Shown here: piece by piece, positions 45,030 through 54,650 of the stretch
Layout of the letters: every line of letters starts with the position of its first letter
Position numbering within the stretch: position 1 is the first letter of the stretch
Origin: Rhodanobacter sp.
Lineage (GTDB): Bacteria > Pseudomonadota > Gammaproteobacteria > Xanthomonadales > Rhodanobacteraceae
Assembly (NCBI GenBank): GCA_040371205.1
Contig: AP031382.1
Coordinates: 372,001-436,000 of the forward strand
DNA: 64,000 nt
Direction of reading: 5' to 3'
Position numbers and translations under genes: made by a program
Notes under the pieces: generated by a model
Told to the model about the DNA's origin: nothing
Database searches by the model: none
Seen by the model: only the letters and a program-made list of their open reading frames with translations

Positions 45030-48000
45030 ATGAATGCCACGAATTTCAATAACAAGGTGCGCCGACCTGCAGCGCGCCGCACCGTGCTGGCGCTGGCTGT
45101 CGCCGCCGGCATCGGATTGACCGGTACGGCGCTGGCACAGGCCACCACCGGCTCCGTGTTCGGCACCGCGCCGGTGTCGGCCGGCGAGACGGTCCGCACC
45201 GTCAACAACGCGACCGGCCTGACCCGCGAAGTGGCGGTCGGCACCGACGGCCGCTACACCGTCAGCAAGCTGCCGGTGGGCGAATACACCGTATCGCTGA
45301 TACAGAACGGCAACGTGGTGACTTCGCACAATCATGTGCAGGTGAGCGTGGCTGGCGGTTCGGCGGTGTCCTTTGCCGCGGCCGACGCCGGCAAGAGCGT
45401 GCAGAACCTCTCCAGCGTCACGGTCACGGCCAACTCGCTGCCGGCGATCGACGTGTCGTCGACCCGCCAGAGCTCGGTGATCACGGCACAGCAGCTGAAG
45501 GTGCTGCCGATCGCGCATGATGCCGAAGACATTGCACTCTTGGCGCCGGGTGTCAACTTCGGTGCCAGCACGCTCGGCCAAGGCCCGACCGGCACGCCGT
45601 TGGTTTCCATGGGTGGCAACAGCGTCGTGGAAAACGCCTACTACCTCAACGGTTTCAACACCACCGACCCGATCGGCGGTGCAGGTGGTATTTCGCTGCC
45701 GTATTTTGCCATTGCCGAGCAGCAGACCATCACCTCCGGCTACGGCCCCGAGTATGGTCGTTCCACCGGTGGCGTGATCAGCCAGATCGGCAAGCGCGGC
45801 AGCAACGAATTCCATGCCGGCGTGTACGCGTCGTGGCAGCCGTCCTGGGCCGAAAGCACCTACAAGAACGTCCATTACAACAACCCGCTGACCCCGGTGG
45901 GTGCCGTAGATAACCAGGGCAATCCTTACCTTGCCTCCAGCCAAGGCACCACGGCATACCCGGCCGGCTACGGCCAGATCATGCAGGGCAACAAGCAGAA
46001 CAGCGACTGGCGGACAATCTACGACGCCTATATCAGCGGACCGCTGATCAAGGACAAGCTGTTCTTCTACATCACGGCAGAATGGCAGCACGACAGCACC
46101 CAGGCGGGACTGAAGGACTACGGTATCACCACCCCGCAGGGTTACTGGCAGTCGAGGAGCTACAAGCAGCCCAAGATCTACGGCAAACTGGACTGGAACA
46201 TCAACGACAACAACGTGATGGAGTTCACCGGCGTCCAGACCAAGAACGACGAGAACGGCAGTAACTTCTACAACTACGACTACAACAATCAGAAGGTCGG
46301 CAGCTATTACGGCCCGGGCATCCTGTCCAACAATAGCTTCCAGATTGGCATCGCGAAGTGGACCTCGTACATCACCGATAACCTCTCGCTCGAGGCGCAG
46401 TACGGTGTGATGAAGGCGCAGTACGACAACACCCTGGCCGGCGGCGTGCAGTCCCCCGTGACCTTTGGTTCGGGCGTGACCATCCCGGCGGGCGTTACCG
46501 TACCCAACCTGCTTGACACGACCGTGGGCAACACGGACCACAACACCAAGACGGCCAACCTGCGCATCGACCTGGACTGGAAGATTACCGACACTCATGA
46601 CCTGAAGTTCGGTATTGATAACTTGGAGTACCGTGACAATAACGAGGGTTCCGACATCCTCAACGGCAGTTCCTACAGCTATGTGTACGGTACGCCGTCC
46701 GTCTTCGCCTCCAGCACGCCGTTCATCGGCAATCCTGGTTTGGGCAATTACGTGGTGCAGAATTTCGTGCGCCAGGACACCTCGCTGCAGACACAGGAGC
46801 GGGCCCAGTACATCGAAGACAAGTGGCAGGTCACGCCCAATCTGCTGCTTGACCTCGGCCTGCGCAACGACCAGTTCACCAACCTTGCTCACGGCGTAGC
46901 CTACGTCAAGGAGACCGCGCCGCAGTGGGCGCCGCGCCTGGGCTTCAGCTGGGACGTGTTCGGCGACAGCACCTTCAAGGTCTACGGCAACGCTGGGCGC
47001 TACTACCTGGCACTGCCCGCCGCGTTGGCCGCGCGTAACCCTGCGGAGGCCTCGATCAACGGCAGCGTTGTCTACACCTACACGGGCATCAGCCCGAATG
47101 GTGTGCCGACAGGCTTGACCGTAGTTCCGGTGGCTACGGCTCCGGGTGTAACGACGCCTGGGTTCTTCTCGTCGGACGGCGAGAACGGTATCCCCGGCAA
47201 CATCAAGGACTATGCCTCGACCAACCTGAAGCCGCAGTATCAGGACGAATACGTGCTGGGCTTCCAGAAGACGCTCGGCGACACCGGTCTGGTCTACGGT
47301 TCGCAGGCGACCTACCAGAGGGCAGGCAACCTGGTTGACGACGTGGATCTCAACAGTCCGTATTGCGCTGCCGGTCTGGTCAACCCGGGCAAGACCAGCT
47401 ACATCCCGTGCGCTGCGGCACCGGGTGGCGAAGTGGTGTGGAACCCGAACAATGGTCAGGGTGTCTACACGGCTGGTCAGCCCTTCATTCCGTACCCGAA
47501 GCCCTCGCGTGATTACTACGCTTTGGACACCTTCCTGGAGCACACCTGGGACGGCAAGTGGTTCGGGAAGATCGACTACGTGTTTGCGAAGTCCTACGGC
47601 AGCAGCGAGGGTCCGACCAACACCCCGATCGGCCAGATCACCAACCAGACGAACGGTGGCTTCTCTGGCTCGACCACGGCGGCGTGGGATTTCCCGGACC
47701 TCATGGCTTACGCGAACGGCGAACAGGCCAATAGCCATCGTCATACCATCAAGGCATTCGGCTCCTACGCCATCACGCCGGAATGGATGATCAGCGGCAC
47801 CTTCGTCATGCAGTCGGGTGTGCCGAACCTGTGCCTGAGTGGTTTCGGTTCCACGATCTATGCCGATGCGTACAACGGTCCGTATCAGCACTACTGCGGT
47901 GGCGTGCCCAGCGGCATTTCGGCCACCGGGGTCGGCTATGGTGGCGTAGGCTCGCCCGGCGGCACCAGCGGGCATACGCCGTGGACCCATCAGCTGAACC

Positions 48001-48236
48001 TGAGCCTGACCTACACCCCGGAGTGGGCGAACAAGCATCTCACCATGCAGTGGGAAGTGCACAACGTGTTCAACGAGCAGAAGGCGACGCTCTACTACAC
48101 CGCGTACTCGGTTGGTGCTGGTGGTGGTCCGCTCGGCAACAACTCTGGTACGTACCTGTACAACCCGGTCTACCATACTGCGGCGGCGATGGAATTACCG
48201 CGCTATATGGACTTCAGCGTGAAGTACGACTTCTAA
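45030..48236 (+). CDS. TonB-dependent receptor, Oar-like
   Basis: Outer-membrane receptor of 1068 residues. The signal peptide is TVLALAVAAGIGLTGTALAQ. An N-terminal carboxypeptidase-regulatory-like domain follows (VRTVNNATGLTREVAVGTDG and later PVGEYTVSLIQNG). A plug begins near SSVTVTANSLPAID, which may hold the TonB box, and includes ENAYYLNGFNTTDPIGG. The rest is a large beta-barrel ending in DFSVKYDF with a C-terminal Phe. Oar-like receptors import or bind proteins and peptides; the substrate is unknown. The codon use is slightly less GC-rich than its neighbours. Two TPR-sulfotransferases lie downstream on the other strand. Confidence 0.92.
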   Translation: MNATNFNNKVRRPAARRTVLALAVAAGIGLTGTALAQATTGSVFGTAPVSAGETVRTVNNATGLTREVAVGTDGRYTVSKLPVGEYTVSLIQNGNVVTSHNHVQVSVAGGSAVSFAAADAGKSVQNLSSVTVTANSLPAIDVSSTRQSSVITAQQLKVLPIAHDAEDIALLAPGVNFGASTLGQGPTGTPLVSMGGNSVVENAYYLNGFNTTDPIGGAGGISLPYFAIAEQQTITSGYGPEYGRSTGGVISQIGKRGSNEFHAGVYASWQPSWAESTYKNVHYNNPLTPVGAVDNQGNPYLASSQGTTAYPAGYGQIMQGNKQNSDWRTIYDAYISGPLIKDKLFFYITAEWQHDSTQAGLKDYGITTPQGYWQSRSYKQPKIYGKLDWNINDNNVMEFTGVQTKNDENGSNFYNYDYNNQKVGSYYGPGILSNNSFQIGIAKWTSYITDNLSLEAQYGVMKAQYDNTLAGGVQSPVTFGSGVTIPAGVTVPNLLDTTVGNTDHNTKTANLRIDLDWKITDTHDLKFGIDNLEYRDNNEGSDILNGSSYSYVYGTPSVFASSTPFIGNPGLGNYVVQNFVRQDTSLQTQERAQYIEDKWQVTPNLLLDLGLRNDQFTNLAHGVAYVKETAPQWAPRLGFSWDVFGDSTFKVYGNAGRYYLALPAALAARNPAEASINGSVVYTYTGISPNGVPTGLTVVPVATAPGVTTPGFFSSDGENGIPGNIKDYASTNLKPQYQDEYVLGFQKTLGDTGLVYGSQATYQRAGNLVDDVDLNSPYCAAGLVNPGKTSYIPCAAAPGGEVVWNPNNGQGVYTAGQPFIPYPKPSRDYYALDTFLEHTWDGKWFGKIDYVFAKSYGSSEGPTNTPIGQITNQTNGGFSGSTTAAWDFPDLMAYANGEQANSHRHTIKAFGSYAITPEWMISGTFVMQSGVPNLCLSGFGSTIYADAYNGPYQHYCGGVPSGISATGVGYGGVGSPGGTSGHTPWTHQLNLSLTYTPEWANKHLTMQWEVHNVFNEQKATLYYTAYSVGAGGGPLGNNSGTYLYNPVYHTAAAMELPRYMDFSVKYDF

Positions 48237-48296
48237 GTCAAGCCACCCCAACCTCGTGTCGTCGCCAGCGGCGGCATGAGGATAGGGAATGCAGAA

Positions 48297-48333
48297 ACAG
48301 AAAGCCGCCGGATATCTGGCGGCTTTCTGTTTG
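48297..48333 (+). terminator. Terminator after the TonB receptor gene
   Basis: A 13-bp stem ACAGAAAGCCGCC, an 8-base loop, its complement, then TTG. It starts 60 bases after the stop codon. Confidence 0.85.
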
Positions 48334-48457
48334 CGTTAGCTGAATTGAATCCTGTGACCGTTTAAGTGCACGGTGTGGTGGCCGCGCAGGAGCGGTGCAA
48401 CTGGATGATTGACTGTAGGCGACATCGGATTCGAACTTTTCGTACCCTGTGCACGGG

Positions 48458-50029
48458 TTAACTTATTCTTGAAAGCCGCTCCCGTAATAGGGGCAGCCAC
48501 TGTCGATATGGCTGACTGTGCGCCGTGTCGGCTCGGATCGGCTGACGAACCTGCGCAGCGCTCGCCGTGCTCAGCACCTCGCGTTTGCTCTGGTGCGGTG
48601 TGAGGCAGGCGGCGTCGAAGGGCAGTTCGCAGAAGTCGAGCAGGCGTCGGATCTGCGTGTCGGGTTCACGTACCAGGGCTTCGTAGGGGAGGTCGAGCAC
48701 GTGCTGCGGGTGGCGCGTCAGCCAGAATGCGCTCAGGCGCGCGTAGTCGCGGTAGTGATCGGCCAGCTCGTCGAGGTTGTAGCTGTAGTGCACGCTATGC
48801 CGGAACAGGTGGCGGTAGCAGGAGAAGCAGGTTTCCACCGGATCCCGGTGGCAGTGGATGATCTTCGCGCCGGGCAGCATCAGGCGCACGGCGCCGAGCA
48901 GCGGCCAGTTGATGACGTTCTTGTCGGTGAAGCGCGGGCGTTGTTCGTGCCAGCGCGCGGTGCGTGCCAGGTAGTCCCGGCCTAGGCGCTGCCAGTCGTC
49001 GGCGGTGGCCGCAGCCACCCATTGCGGGAAGGGTAGGCCGCGGCGGCGCGATTCGTCCTCGATGACCTGCGGCAGGTCGGGTATTTCGTTGGCGCCCTCG
49101 ACGTCGGGATGCGATGCGAGGATGTGTTCGACCAGGGTGGAACCCGAGCGCGGCATGCTGGCGACGAAGATGGCTTCGTGGCCCAGCGCGGGATCCTTCG
49201 GCGCGGGCAGGGGGGCGCTGAAGGCCTCCATGATGCGCTCGATCCGGGCGTGCTCGGCGGCGGCGTCCCATTCCACCTGCCGCCGCTTGGCCGCGTTCGC
49301 CTGTCGCAGCGCCTCGAAAGCGTTGGCGTAGTCGTGCTGGTCTTCCAGCGCGCGGAAGAGGCTGAAGCCAAGCATCGCCTGCATGTCCGGCGGCAATTCC
49401 GGCTGTTGCAGGGCGCGGCGGATCAGTTCGATGTCGGTCGGCCCCAGCGACTCGGTCTTGAGGTTGGCCAGGCCGTGCCATGCTTCGGCGCGACCGGGTT
49501 GCAGGCGCAGCGCATGCCGGTATTCGGCCACTGCGCGCGGGATGTCGCCCTGCATGGTGGCGATGTCGGCCGCGCCGACGCGCGCCAGCACATGCCGCTC
49601 GTCCAATGCGAGCGCCCGGCGGAAGGCCGCGTCGGCGTCTTGCAGGTGTCCACACTGCTTCAGCGCTTTGCCGAGGTTGTACCAGGGCGTGGCTTGCCGC
49701 GGCGCCAGTTCGCAGGCTTGCCGCAGGTGCACCAGGGCTTCGTCCAGCAACCCGGCGTCGTGCAGGGCGCAGCCGAGATACCCCTGGATGTTTGCGTCGG
49801 CGGGTCGCTGCGCGACGGCCTTGCGCAGGAAGCTGGCGGCCTTCGCGGCATCGCCACGCATCAGGCAGGTGACGCCGTAGAGGAATTGGGCGTCGGCAAG
49901 TCCGGGCGCGGCCGCAAGCGCTTGCAGCAAGGCGCGCTCCGCATGGTCGAGCTTGCCCTGGCTCAGCGCCGTGCCCGCCTCCGCCAGAAGTGGGCCGATA
50001 GGAGCCTGGAAAGGGGGGTGCGGTGGCAT
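48458..50029 (-). CDS. TPR repeat sulfotransferase, copy 1
   Basis: A 523-residue protein: an N-terminal array of TPR repeats (about residues 10-210; for example AEAWHGLANLKTE and ATPWYNLGKALKQCG), then a sulfotransferase domain with the PAPS-binding loop VASMPRSGSTLVEHILASHP. The 3'-phosphate motif lies in IIHCHRDPVETCFSCYRHLF. No signal peptide, so it is cytoplasmic. The target of sulfation is unknown; TPRs suggest a protein or peptide. It is paralogous to the next gene and both are on the opposite strand to the TonB receptor. Confidence 0.88.
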   Translation of the reverse strand: MPPHPPFQAPIGPLLAEAGTALSQGKLDHAERALLQALAAAPGLADAQFLYGVTCLMRGDAAKAASFLRKAVAQRPADANIQGYLGCALHDAGLLDEALVHLRQACELAPRQATPWYNLGKALKQCGHLQDADAAFRRALALDERHVLARVGAADIATMQGDIPRAVAEYRHALRLQPGRAEAWHGLANLKTESLGPTDIELIRRALQQPELPPDMQAMLGFSLFRALEDQHDYANAFEALRQANAAKRRQVEWDAAAEHARIERIMEAFSAPLPAPKDPALGHEAIFVASMPRSGSTLVEHILASHPDVEGANEIPDLPQVIEDESRRRGLPFPQWVAAATADDWQRLGRDYLARTARWHEQRPRFTDKNVINWPLLGAVRLMLPGAKIIHCHRDPVETCFSCYRHLFRHSVHYSYNLDELADHYRDYARLSAFWLTRHPQHVLDLPYEALVREPDTQIRRLLDFCELPFDAACLTPHQSKREVLSTASAAQVRQPIRADTAHSQPYRQWLPLLRERLSRIS

Positions 50030-50095
50030 GGTGGTCGGTATCGGCTCGCGGAGAGGGGCTGGCGGAAACTTGGGCTGCGGCCTGATCGATGCCGC

Positions 50096-51691
50096 TCAGC
50101 CGTGGGTGGGCAGCAGGCCGGCCGCATGCAGGCGGGCGCGCAAGGGATCGAGCCTGTCGCCGTAACGCGGCCCGCGCGCGGTGTCGCGATGCAAGGGCTG
50201 GCGCACCTGCGCCGCACTGATCGTCAGCACGGCGCGCGGCGTCCGGTGGTAGGCAAGGCAGGCCGGATCGAAAGGCAAGGCGCAGGCCTGCAGCAGGCGG
50301 TGGATCTGCGCCTCGGCATCCAGCGTCAGCGCCTCGTAGTCGTGCTCGAAGTACTGTTGCGGGAACCGCTGCCGCCACAGCGCGCTGAGCCGCGCGTAGC
50401 CGGCGTAGTAACCCACCATGTCGTCCAGGTCGTAGCTGAAGTGCACGCCGGTGGCGAACAGTTGGCGGTAGCAGGCGAAGCAGGTTTCCAGCGGATCGCG
50501 GCGTGCGTTCACCACGCGCGCGCCGGGCAGCATCGCCAGCGCGGCGCCGACGAAGGCCCAGTTGCTGATGTTCTTGTCGGTGAAGCGGCGGTGTTGCCGG
50601 CCCCAGTGGCGCGTGCGCTCCAGATATTCCAGGCCGAGGCGATGCCAGTCGTCGGCGGTCGCCGCAGGCACCCACGCGGGGAAGGCGCAGCCGCGGCGCG
50701 TCGATTCCCCGTCCAGGATCTCGGGCAGCACGGGAATCTCGTCGCCGCCGTCGACCTCCGGATGCGAGGCGAGGATCTGCTCGACCAGCGTGGAGCCGGC
50801 GCGCGGCACGCTGATCACAAAAATCACCTCATGCCCCAGCGCGGCATCCAGTGGCGCAGGCAGGGGCTGGGCGAAGGCGCGGGCGATGGCCTCGATGCGG
50901 GCGCGCTCTTCGTCGCGGTTCCAGTACAGCTGGCGCCGCCGCATCGCGTTCGCTTCGCACACCACGTCGAAGGCGGCCGGGTAGTCGGCCTGGTCCTCCA
51001 GCGCCTTGGCCAGGGTGAAGCCGAGCAGGATGCGCGCGTCGTCCGACTGCTCCGGCTGCCGGAACAGGCTGCGCAAGTGCGCCGCGTCGTTGCCGTCGAG
51101 CCGTTCGGTCTTGAGGTTGCCGAGCGCGAACCATGCGTCGGCATTGTCGGGATGCCGGCGCAGGGTTTCGCGCAGCGTCGCCACGGCCGCGGCCGCATCG
51201 CCGAGGTTGGCCAGCACCGTGGCCAGCGCGTTGCGCGCCTTGACGTAGTCCGGGGCCAGCGCCACCGCCCGGCGCAAGGCGTCGCATGCCGGCTGCAGAC
51301 GGGCGGAAACCTGCAGGGCGCGGCCGAAGTTGTACCAGGCGGCCGGGTCTTCCGCGGCGAGTTCGCAGGCGCGCTCAAGGCAGGCCAGTCCGGCCTCGGC
51401 CTCGCCGGTTTCGAACAGGGCATTGCCCAGCGTCATGTGGATCGTGGCGTCGCCTGGCCGCGCGGCCAGCGCATGGCGCAGATGGCCGATCGCCTGTGGG
51501 TTGTCGCCGTCCATCAGGGCGGCGATGCCGAGCAGGCGATGGGCTTCGGCGTCCTGCGGCGCCAGGGCCAGCGCCTTGGCCAGCCGCTGCCGTGCGGGCT
51601 CGCTCTGGCCGAGGCCGAGTGCCCGGCGCGCCTCGTGCAGCAGCCGGGGTACGGCGGCTGCTTCCTGCGGTCCGGGCGCTGGCGTGCTCAT
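50096..51691 (-). CDS. TPR repeat sulfotransferase, copy 2
   Basis: A 531-residue paralogue of the preceding protein with the same order: TPR repeats (about residues 10-210), then a sulfotransferase domain with FVISVPRAGSTLVEQILASHP and VVNARRDPLETCFACYRQLF. The two differ enough to be an old duplication. The genes are tandem, 66 bases apart, and probably co-transcribed. Confidence 0.88.
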   Translation of the reverse strand: MSTPAPGPQEAAAVPRLLHEARRALGLGQSEPARQRLAKALALAPQDAEAHRLLGIAALMDGDNPQAIGHLRHALAARPGDATIHMTLGNALFETGEAEAGLACLERACELAAEDPAAWYNFGRALQVSARLQPACDALRRAVALAPDYVKARNALATVLANLGDAAAAVATLRETLRRHPDNADAWFALGNLKTERLDGNDAAHLRSLFRQPEQSDDARILLGFTLAKALEDQADYPAAFDVVCEANAMRRRQLYWNRDEERARIEAIARAFAQPLPAPLDAALGHEVIFVISVPRAGSTLVEQILASHPEVDGGDEIPVLPEILDGESTRRGCAFPAWVPAATADDWHRLGLEYLERTRHWGRQHRRFTDKNISNWAFVGAALAMLPGARVVNARRDPLETCFACYRQLFATGVHFSYDLDDMVGYYAGYARLSALWRQRFPQQYFEHDYEALTLDAEAQIHRLLQACALPFDPACLAYHRTPRAVLTISAAQVRQPLHRDTARGPRYGDRLDPLRARLHAAGLLPTHG

Positions 51692-51718
51692 GGGCGGAAA
51701 GTCAGCGCCGGCTCGCGG

Positions 51719-52624
51719 TCAGCCGGCGCTCGCGGTCCACGCTTCCATGCCGCCGGTCACGTTGTGCACGTTGCAGAAGCCGTGCGCGGCGAAGCGCTCG
51801 GCCACGCCCTGGCTGGAGATGCCGCGGCTGCAGATGAAGGCGAGCGCGGTGTCCTTGGGCAGGGCGGCGAGCGCCTCGTAGCCTTCATCTTCGAGGATGC
51901 GCGCCTGCGGCAGCGGGGCGAGCTGCGCGCGCGCGGCGGCGGGGCGCACGTCGACCAGGGTGATGCTGCCGGCGGCGAGGCGCTGTTGCAGCTCCTGCAC
52001 GTCGAGCGACTTCACCTCGTTGGCGCCGGGGAACTTCAGGCTGAGGCCTTCGCCCTGCACGGTGGAGACCCAGTCGATCACGATGCCCTTGGCGCGCTGG
52101 GCGCTGGCGGGGTCGAAGTGCACTTCGAGGCCGTTGGCGTGCGCCACGATGTCGTGCTCGCTGGCCGGCGCGAGCTGGAAGCCGGCGCTGTGGTCGGGGC
52201 CGATCTCAAGGTGCAGCGCCAGACCCTGCGCGTTCGCGGTGCCTTCGCGGATGGCCTTGGCGGCGGCGTCGGTGATGGTGATTTCCGGCGGCGTGCGGTC
52301 CGGCGCGGCGACACCGAATAGCGCATGCAGCTCGCCGCTGCCGTACATCTGGCGGATGATGTCCGCCCCGCCGACCAGCTCGCCTTCCACGTAGAGCTGC
52401 GGGATGGTGGGCCAGTCGCCGTAGGCCTTGATGCCTTCGCGGATCTCGGGATCCTCCAGCACGTTCACCGTGTGGTACTCGGGCAGCAGTTCGTTGAGCG
52501 TGTTGGTCGCGGCGGCGGAAAAGCCGCAGGCCGGCGCGTGGCGGTTGCCCTTCATGAACAGCACCACGCGGTGGCTCTTGAGCAGGGATTCGATGCGTTC
52601 GCGGGTGGCGGTGTCGAGGGACAT
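51719..52624 (-). CDS. Monothiol glutaredoxin (Grx4) fused to IscA-like and rhodanese domains
   Basis: A 301-residue three-domain protein. Residues 1-105 are a monothiol glutaredoxin with the CGFS active site (APACGFSAAAT) and WPTIPQLYVEGELVGGADI. Residues about 110-200 resemble an A-type Fe-S carrier (ITITDAAAKAIREG, later GIVIDWVSTVQG) but without the carrier cysteines. The C-terminal 95 residues are a rhodanese domain with LVDVRPAAAR and the catalytic Cys in FICSRGISSQG. The whole points to Fe-S or sulfur handling. I chose the ATG at 52624, preceded by GGAG; an earlier one would add 8 residues. Confidence 0.88.
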   Translation of the reverse strand: MSLDTATRERIESLLKSHRVVLFMKGNRHAPACGFSAAATNTLNELLPEYHTVNVLEDPEIREGIKAYGDWPTIPQLYVEGELVGGADIIRQMYGSGELHALFGVAAPDRTPPEITITDAAAKAIREGTANAQGLALHLEIGPDHSAGFQLAPASEHDIVAHANGLEVHFDPASAQRAKGIVIDWVSTVQGEGLSLKFPGANEVKSLDVQELQQRLAAGSITLVDVRPAAARAQLAPLPQARILEDEGYEALAALPKDTALAFICSRGISSQGVAERFAAHGFCNVHNVTGGMEAWTASAG

Positions 52625-52687
52625 GGGAGGCTCCGGCAAAGAAGGCAATGATACCGCCTGTCGATATGCCGGCTCCGCCGCGCGGCT

Positions 52688-53287
52688 TCAAGTCGCCAGC
52701 ATGCCGCGCACTGTGGGCAGGGCGGCCCCGGCCCAGAGGGCGTACTGCGCGGCCGAGGGATGCAGGCCGTCGCCGGCGAGCAGGTCGGGGTGCCGTCGCG
52801 AGATCGGGGTGATGTCCACCCAATGCGCGCCCGATTGCAGGGTTTCCTCGCGGGCCGCCGCGTTGTAGGCGTCCAGCTCGGCGGCGATGCGCGCGGTGTC
52901 GCGGCCGCTGTCCCGCGCGAACGGGGTAACGCCCCAGTCGGGGATGGACAGCACCAGCGTGCGTCCCGCGCGGCCGCCGGCCAGCGCGACCGCGCGCTGC
53001 AGCAGCCGGCGGAACTCGCCGCGGTAGTCGTCCACGCCGCGGCCGCGGTACTGGTTGTTGACGCCGATCAGCAGGCTGACGAGGTCGTGGAAGGGCGCGA
53101 AATCCGTGCCGTCCATCGCCGCGGAAAGCTCGTCGGTGGTCCAGCCGGTGGTGGCCAGGATGCCCGGTTCGGCGACGGCGCTGCCTTCGTTGCGCAGCAT
53201 GGCGGCCAGTTGCATCGGCCAACGGCCTTCGGCCGGCACGCCTTCGCCGATCGTGTAGGAATCGCCGAGAGCGAGCCAGCCGATCAC
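52688..53287 (-). CDS. SGNH/GDSL hydrolase
   Basis: A 199-residue esterase/lipase of the SGNH family: block I GDSYTIGEG with the catalytic Ser, the Asn block in LIGVNNQYRGR, and Asp-His in GDGLHPSAAQ. No signal peptide, so it is likely cytoplasmic. The GTG start overlaps the stop of the aminotransferase (GTGA), so the two are translationally coupled. The substrate is unknown. Confidence 0.87.
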   Translation of the reverse strand: MIGWLALGDSYTIGEGVPAEGRWPMQLAAMLRNEGSAVAEPGILATTGWTTDELSAAMDGTDFAPFHDLVSLLIGVNNQYRGRGVDDYRGEFRRLLQRAVALAGGRAGRTLVLSIPDWGVTPFARDSGRDTARIAAELDAYNAAAREETLQSGAHWVDITPISRRHPDLLAGDGLHPSAAQYALWAGAALPTVRGMLAT

Positions 53288-54525
53288 GCGACGGCTGCGC
53301 GCCGCGGTTGCGCCGCCGCCATGCGGGCCAGCACGCGTTCGATGCGCGCGAACACTTCGCGCAGTTGCGCCGGTTGCGGCAACAAGGTGAGCCGCAGGTG
53401 GCGGCTGGCCGGCACGTTGAAGCTGGAGCCGGGCACCACCAGCACCGATTCCTCTTCCAGCAGGCGCAGCGCGAAGGCGTTGTCGTCGAAGTTCGGGATG
53501 GCGTCGGCACGCACCTGCGGGAACGCATACAGCGCGCCGGCCGGCGATACCACGTCGAGGTAGGCGCTCGCGGCCACGCCGTCCAGCACGGCCTGGCGCG
53601 CCTCGTGCAACCGGCCGCCCGGCGCGGTGAGCGCGGTGATGGTAGGGGCGTCCTGCAGCGCGGGGATCACCGCCCACTGCGCGGTGACGTTGGCGCACAG
53701 GCGCAGCGCGGCCAGCAGCTGCAGCGCGTCGCGGTAGTCCGCGCTGCGTGCCGGATCGCCGGAAAGCGAAAGCCAGCCCACCCGGTAGCCGCAGGCGCGG
53801 TGCACCTTGCTCAGGCCGCCGAAGCTGACGCAGGGCAGCTCGCCGGCCACTTCCGCCAGCGGCTGGAACGGCGTGCCGTCGTAGAGGATCTCGTCGTAGA
53901 TCTCGTCGGTCAGCAGCAGCAGGTGGTGGCGTGCGGCTACCGCCACCAGGCGCTCCAGCAGCGCGCGCGGATAGACCGCGCCGGTGGGATTGTTCGGATT
54001 GATCAGCACCAGCGCGCGGGTGCGCGGCGTCACCAGCGCCTCGATCTCGTCCGGATCGGGCAGGTGGCCGTTCTCGGCGAGACAGCGGTAGTAGCGCGGC
54101 TTGCCGCCGTTGAGGATGGTGGCGGCGCTCCACAGCGGGTAGTCGGGGCTGGGCAGCAGCACCTCGTCGCCGGGCTGCAGCAGGGCGCGCAGGCTGATGT
54201 CGATCAGCTCGCTGACGCCGTTGCCGATGAAGATGCGCTCCACGTCCACGTGGCGCGCGCCGCGTGCGCGCTGCTGGGCGGCGATGGCTTCGCGCGCGGC
54301 ATCGAGGCCCTGCTCGTGGCCGTAGGCCTCGCTGTCGCGCAGGTGGCCGGCGATGGCCTCGCGCAGATGGGCGGGCGTCTCGAAGCCGTAGCGGCCGGGA
54401 TTGCCGATGTTGAGCTTGATGATGTCCAGGCCGGCGGCCTCCAGCTCGCGTGCGCGCCGGGTGAGTGCGCCGCGGATCTCGTAGCGGACATCCGCGAGAT
54501 GTGTGCTGGGTTTGATCGGAGCCAA
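53284..54525 (-). CDS. Alanine-type aminotransferase (AlaA-like)
   Basis: PLP-dependent class I aminotransferase of 413 residues. The N-terminal pattern IKPSTHLADVRYEIRG matches AlaA-like glutamate-pyruvate aminotransferases. LVLINPNNPTGAVYP and SFGGLSKVHRACGYRVGW (PLP Lys in SK) are the class motifs. I chose the TTG at 54525, since GAGGA lies 8 bases upstream and the start aligns with the family; in-frame ATG codons at 54603 and 54630 would add 26 to 35 non-conserved residues. It is coupled to the SGNH hydrolase. Confidence 0.87.
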   Translation of the reverse strand: MAPIKPSTHLADVRYEIRGALTRRARELEAAGLDIIKLNIGNPGRYGFETPAHLREAIAGHLRDSEAYGHEQGLDAAREAIAAQQRARGARHVDVERIFIGNGVSELIDISLRALLQPGDEVLLPSPDYPLWSAATILNGGKPRYYRCLAENGHLPDPDEIEALVTPRTRALVLINPNNPTGAVYPRALLERLVAVAARHHLLLLTDEIYDEILYDGTPFQPLAEVAGELPCVSFGGLSKVHRACGYRVGWLSLSGDPARSADYRDALQLLAALRLCANVTAQWAVIPALQDAPTITALTAPGGRLHEARQAVLDGVAASAYLDVVSPAGALYAFPQVRADAIPNFDDNAFALRLLEEESVLVVPGSSFNVPASRHLRLTLLPQPAQLREVFARIERVLARMAAAQPRRAAVA

Positions 54526-54650
54526 CGCCGGAATCCTCGGGCTGTAGGGTGCCGCCGATCCTAGCAGCGTGGTGCGGTGCAGCGCGAGCCATTGCGCGGG
54601 CATTTCCGGGGCAGGGCATAATCGGGTCACTTGTCGAAGTCCCCAGACTC

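Noticed and set aside
44961-48176. Open frame of over 1000 codons on the minus strand opposite the TonB receptor
   Set aside because: It is a shadow of the receptor gene: high-GC codon use keeps the opposite frame free of stops. The translation is rich in Val, Arg and His, with no domain pattern.
49109-52321. Open frame of about 1070 codons on the plus strand across the sulfotransferase genes
   Set aside because: It is antisense to two genes with clear sulfotransferase motifs and to the glutaredoxin fusion; composition is that of a shadow.
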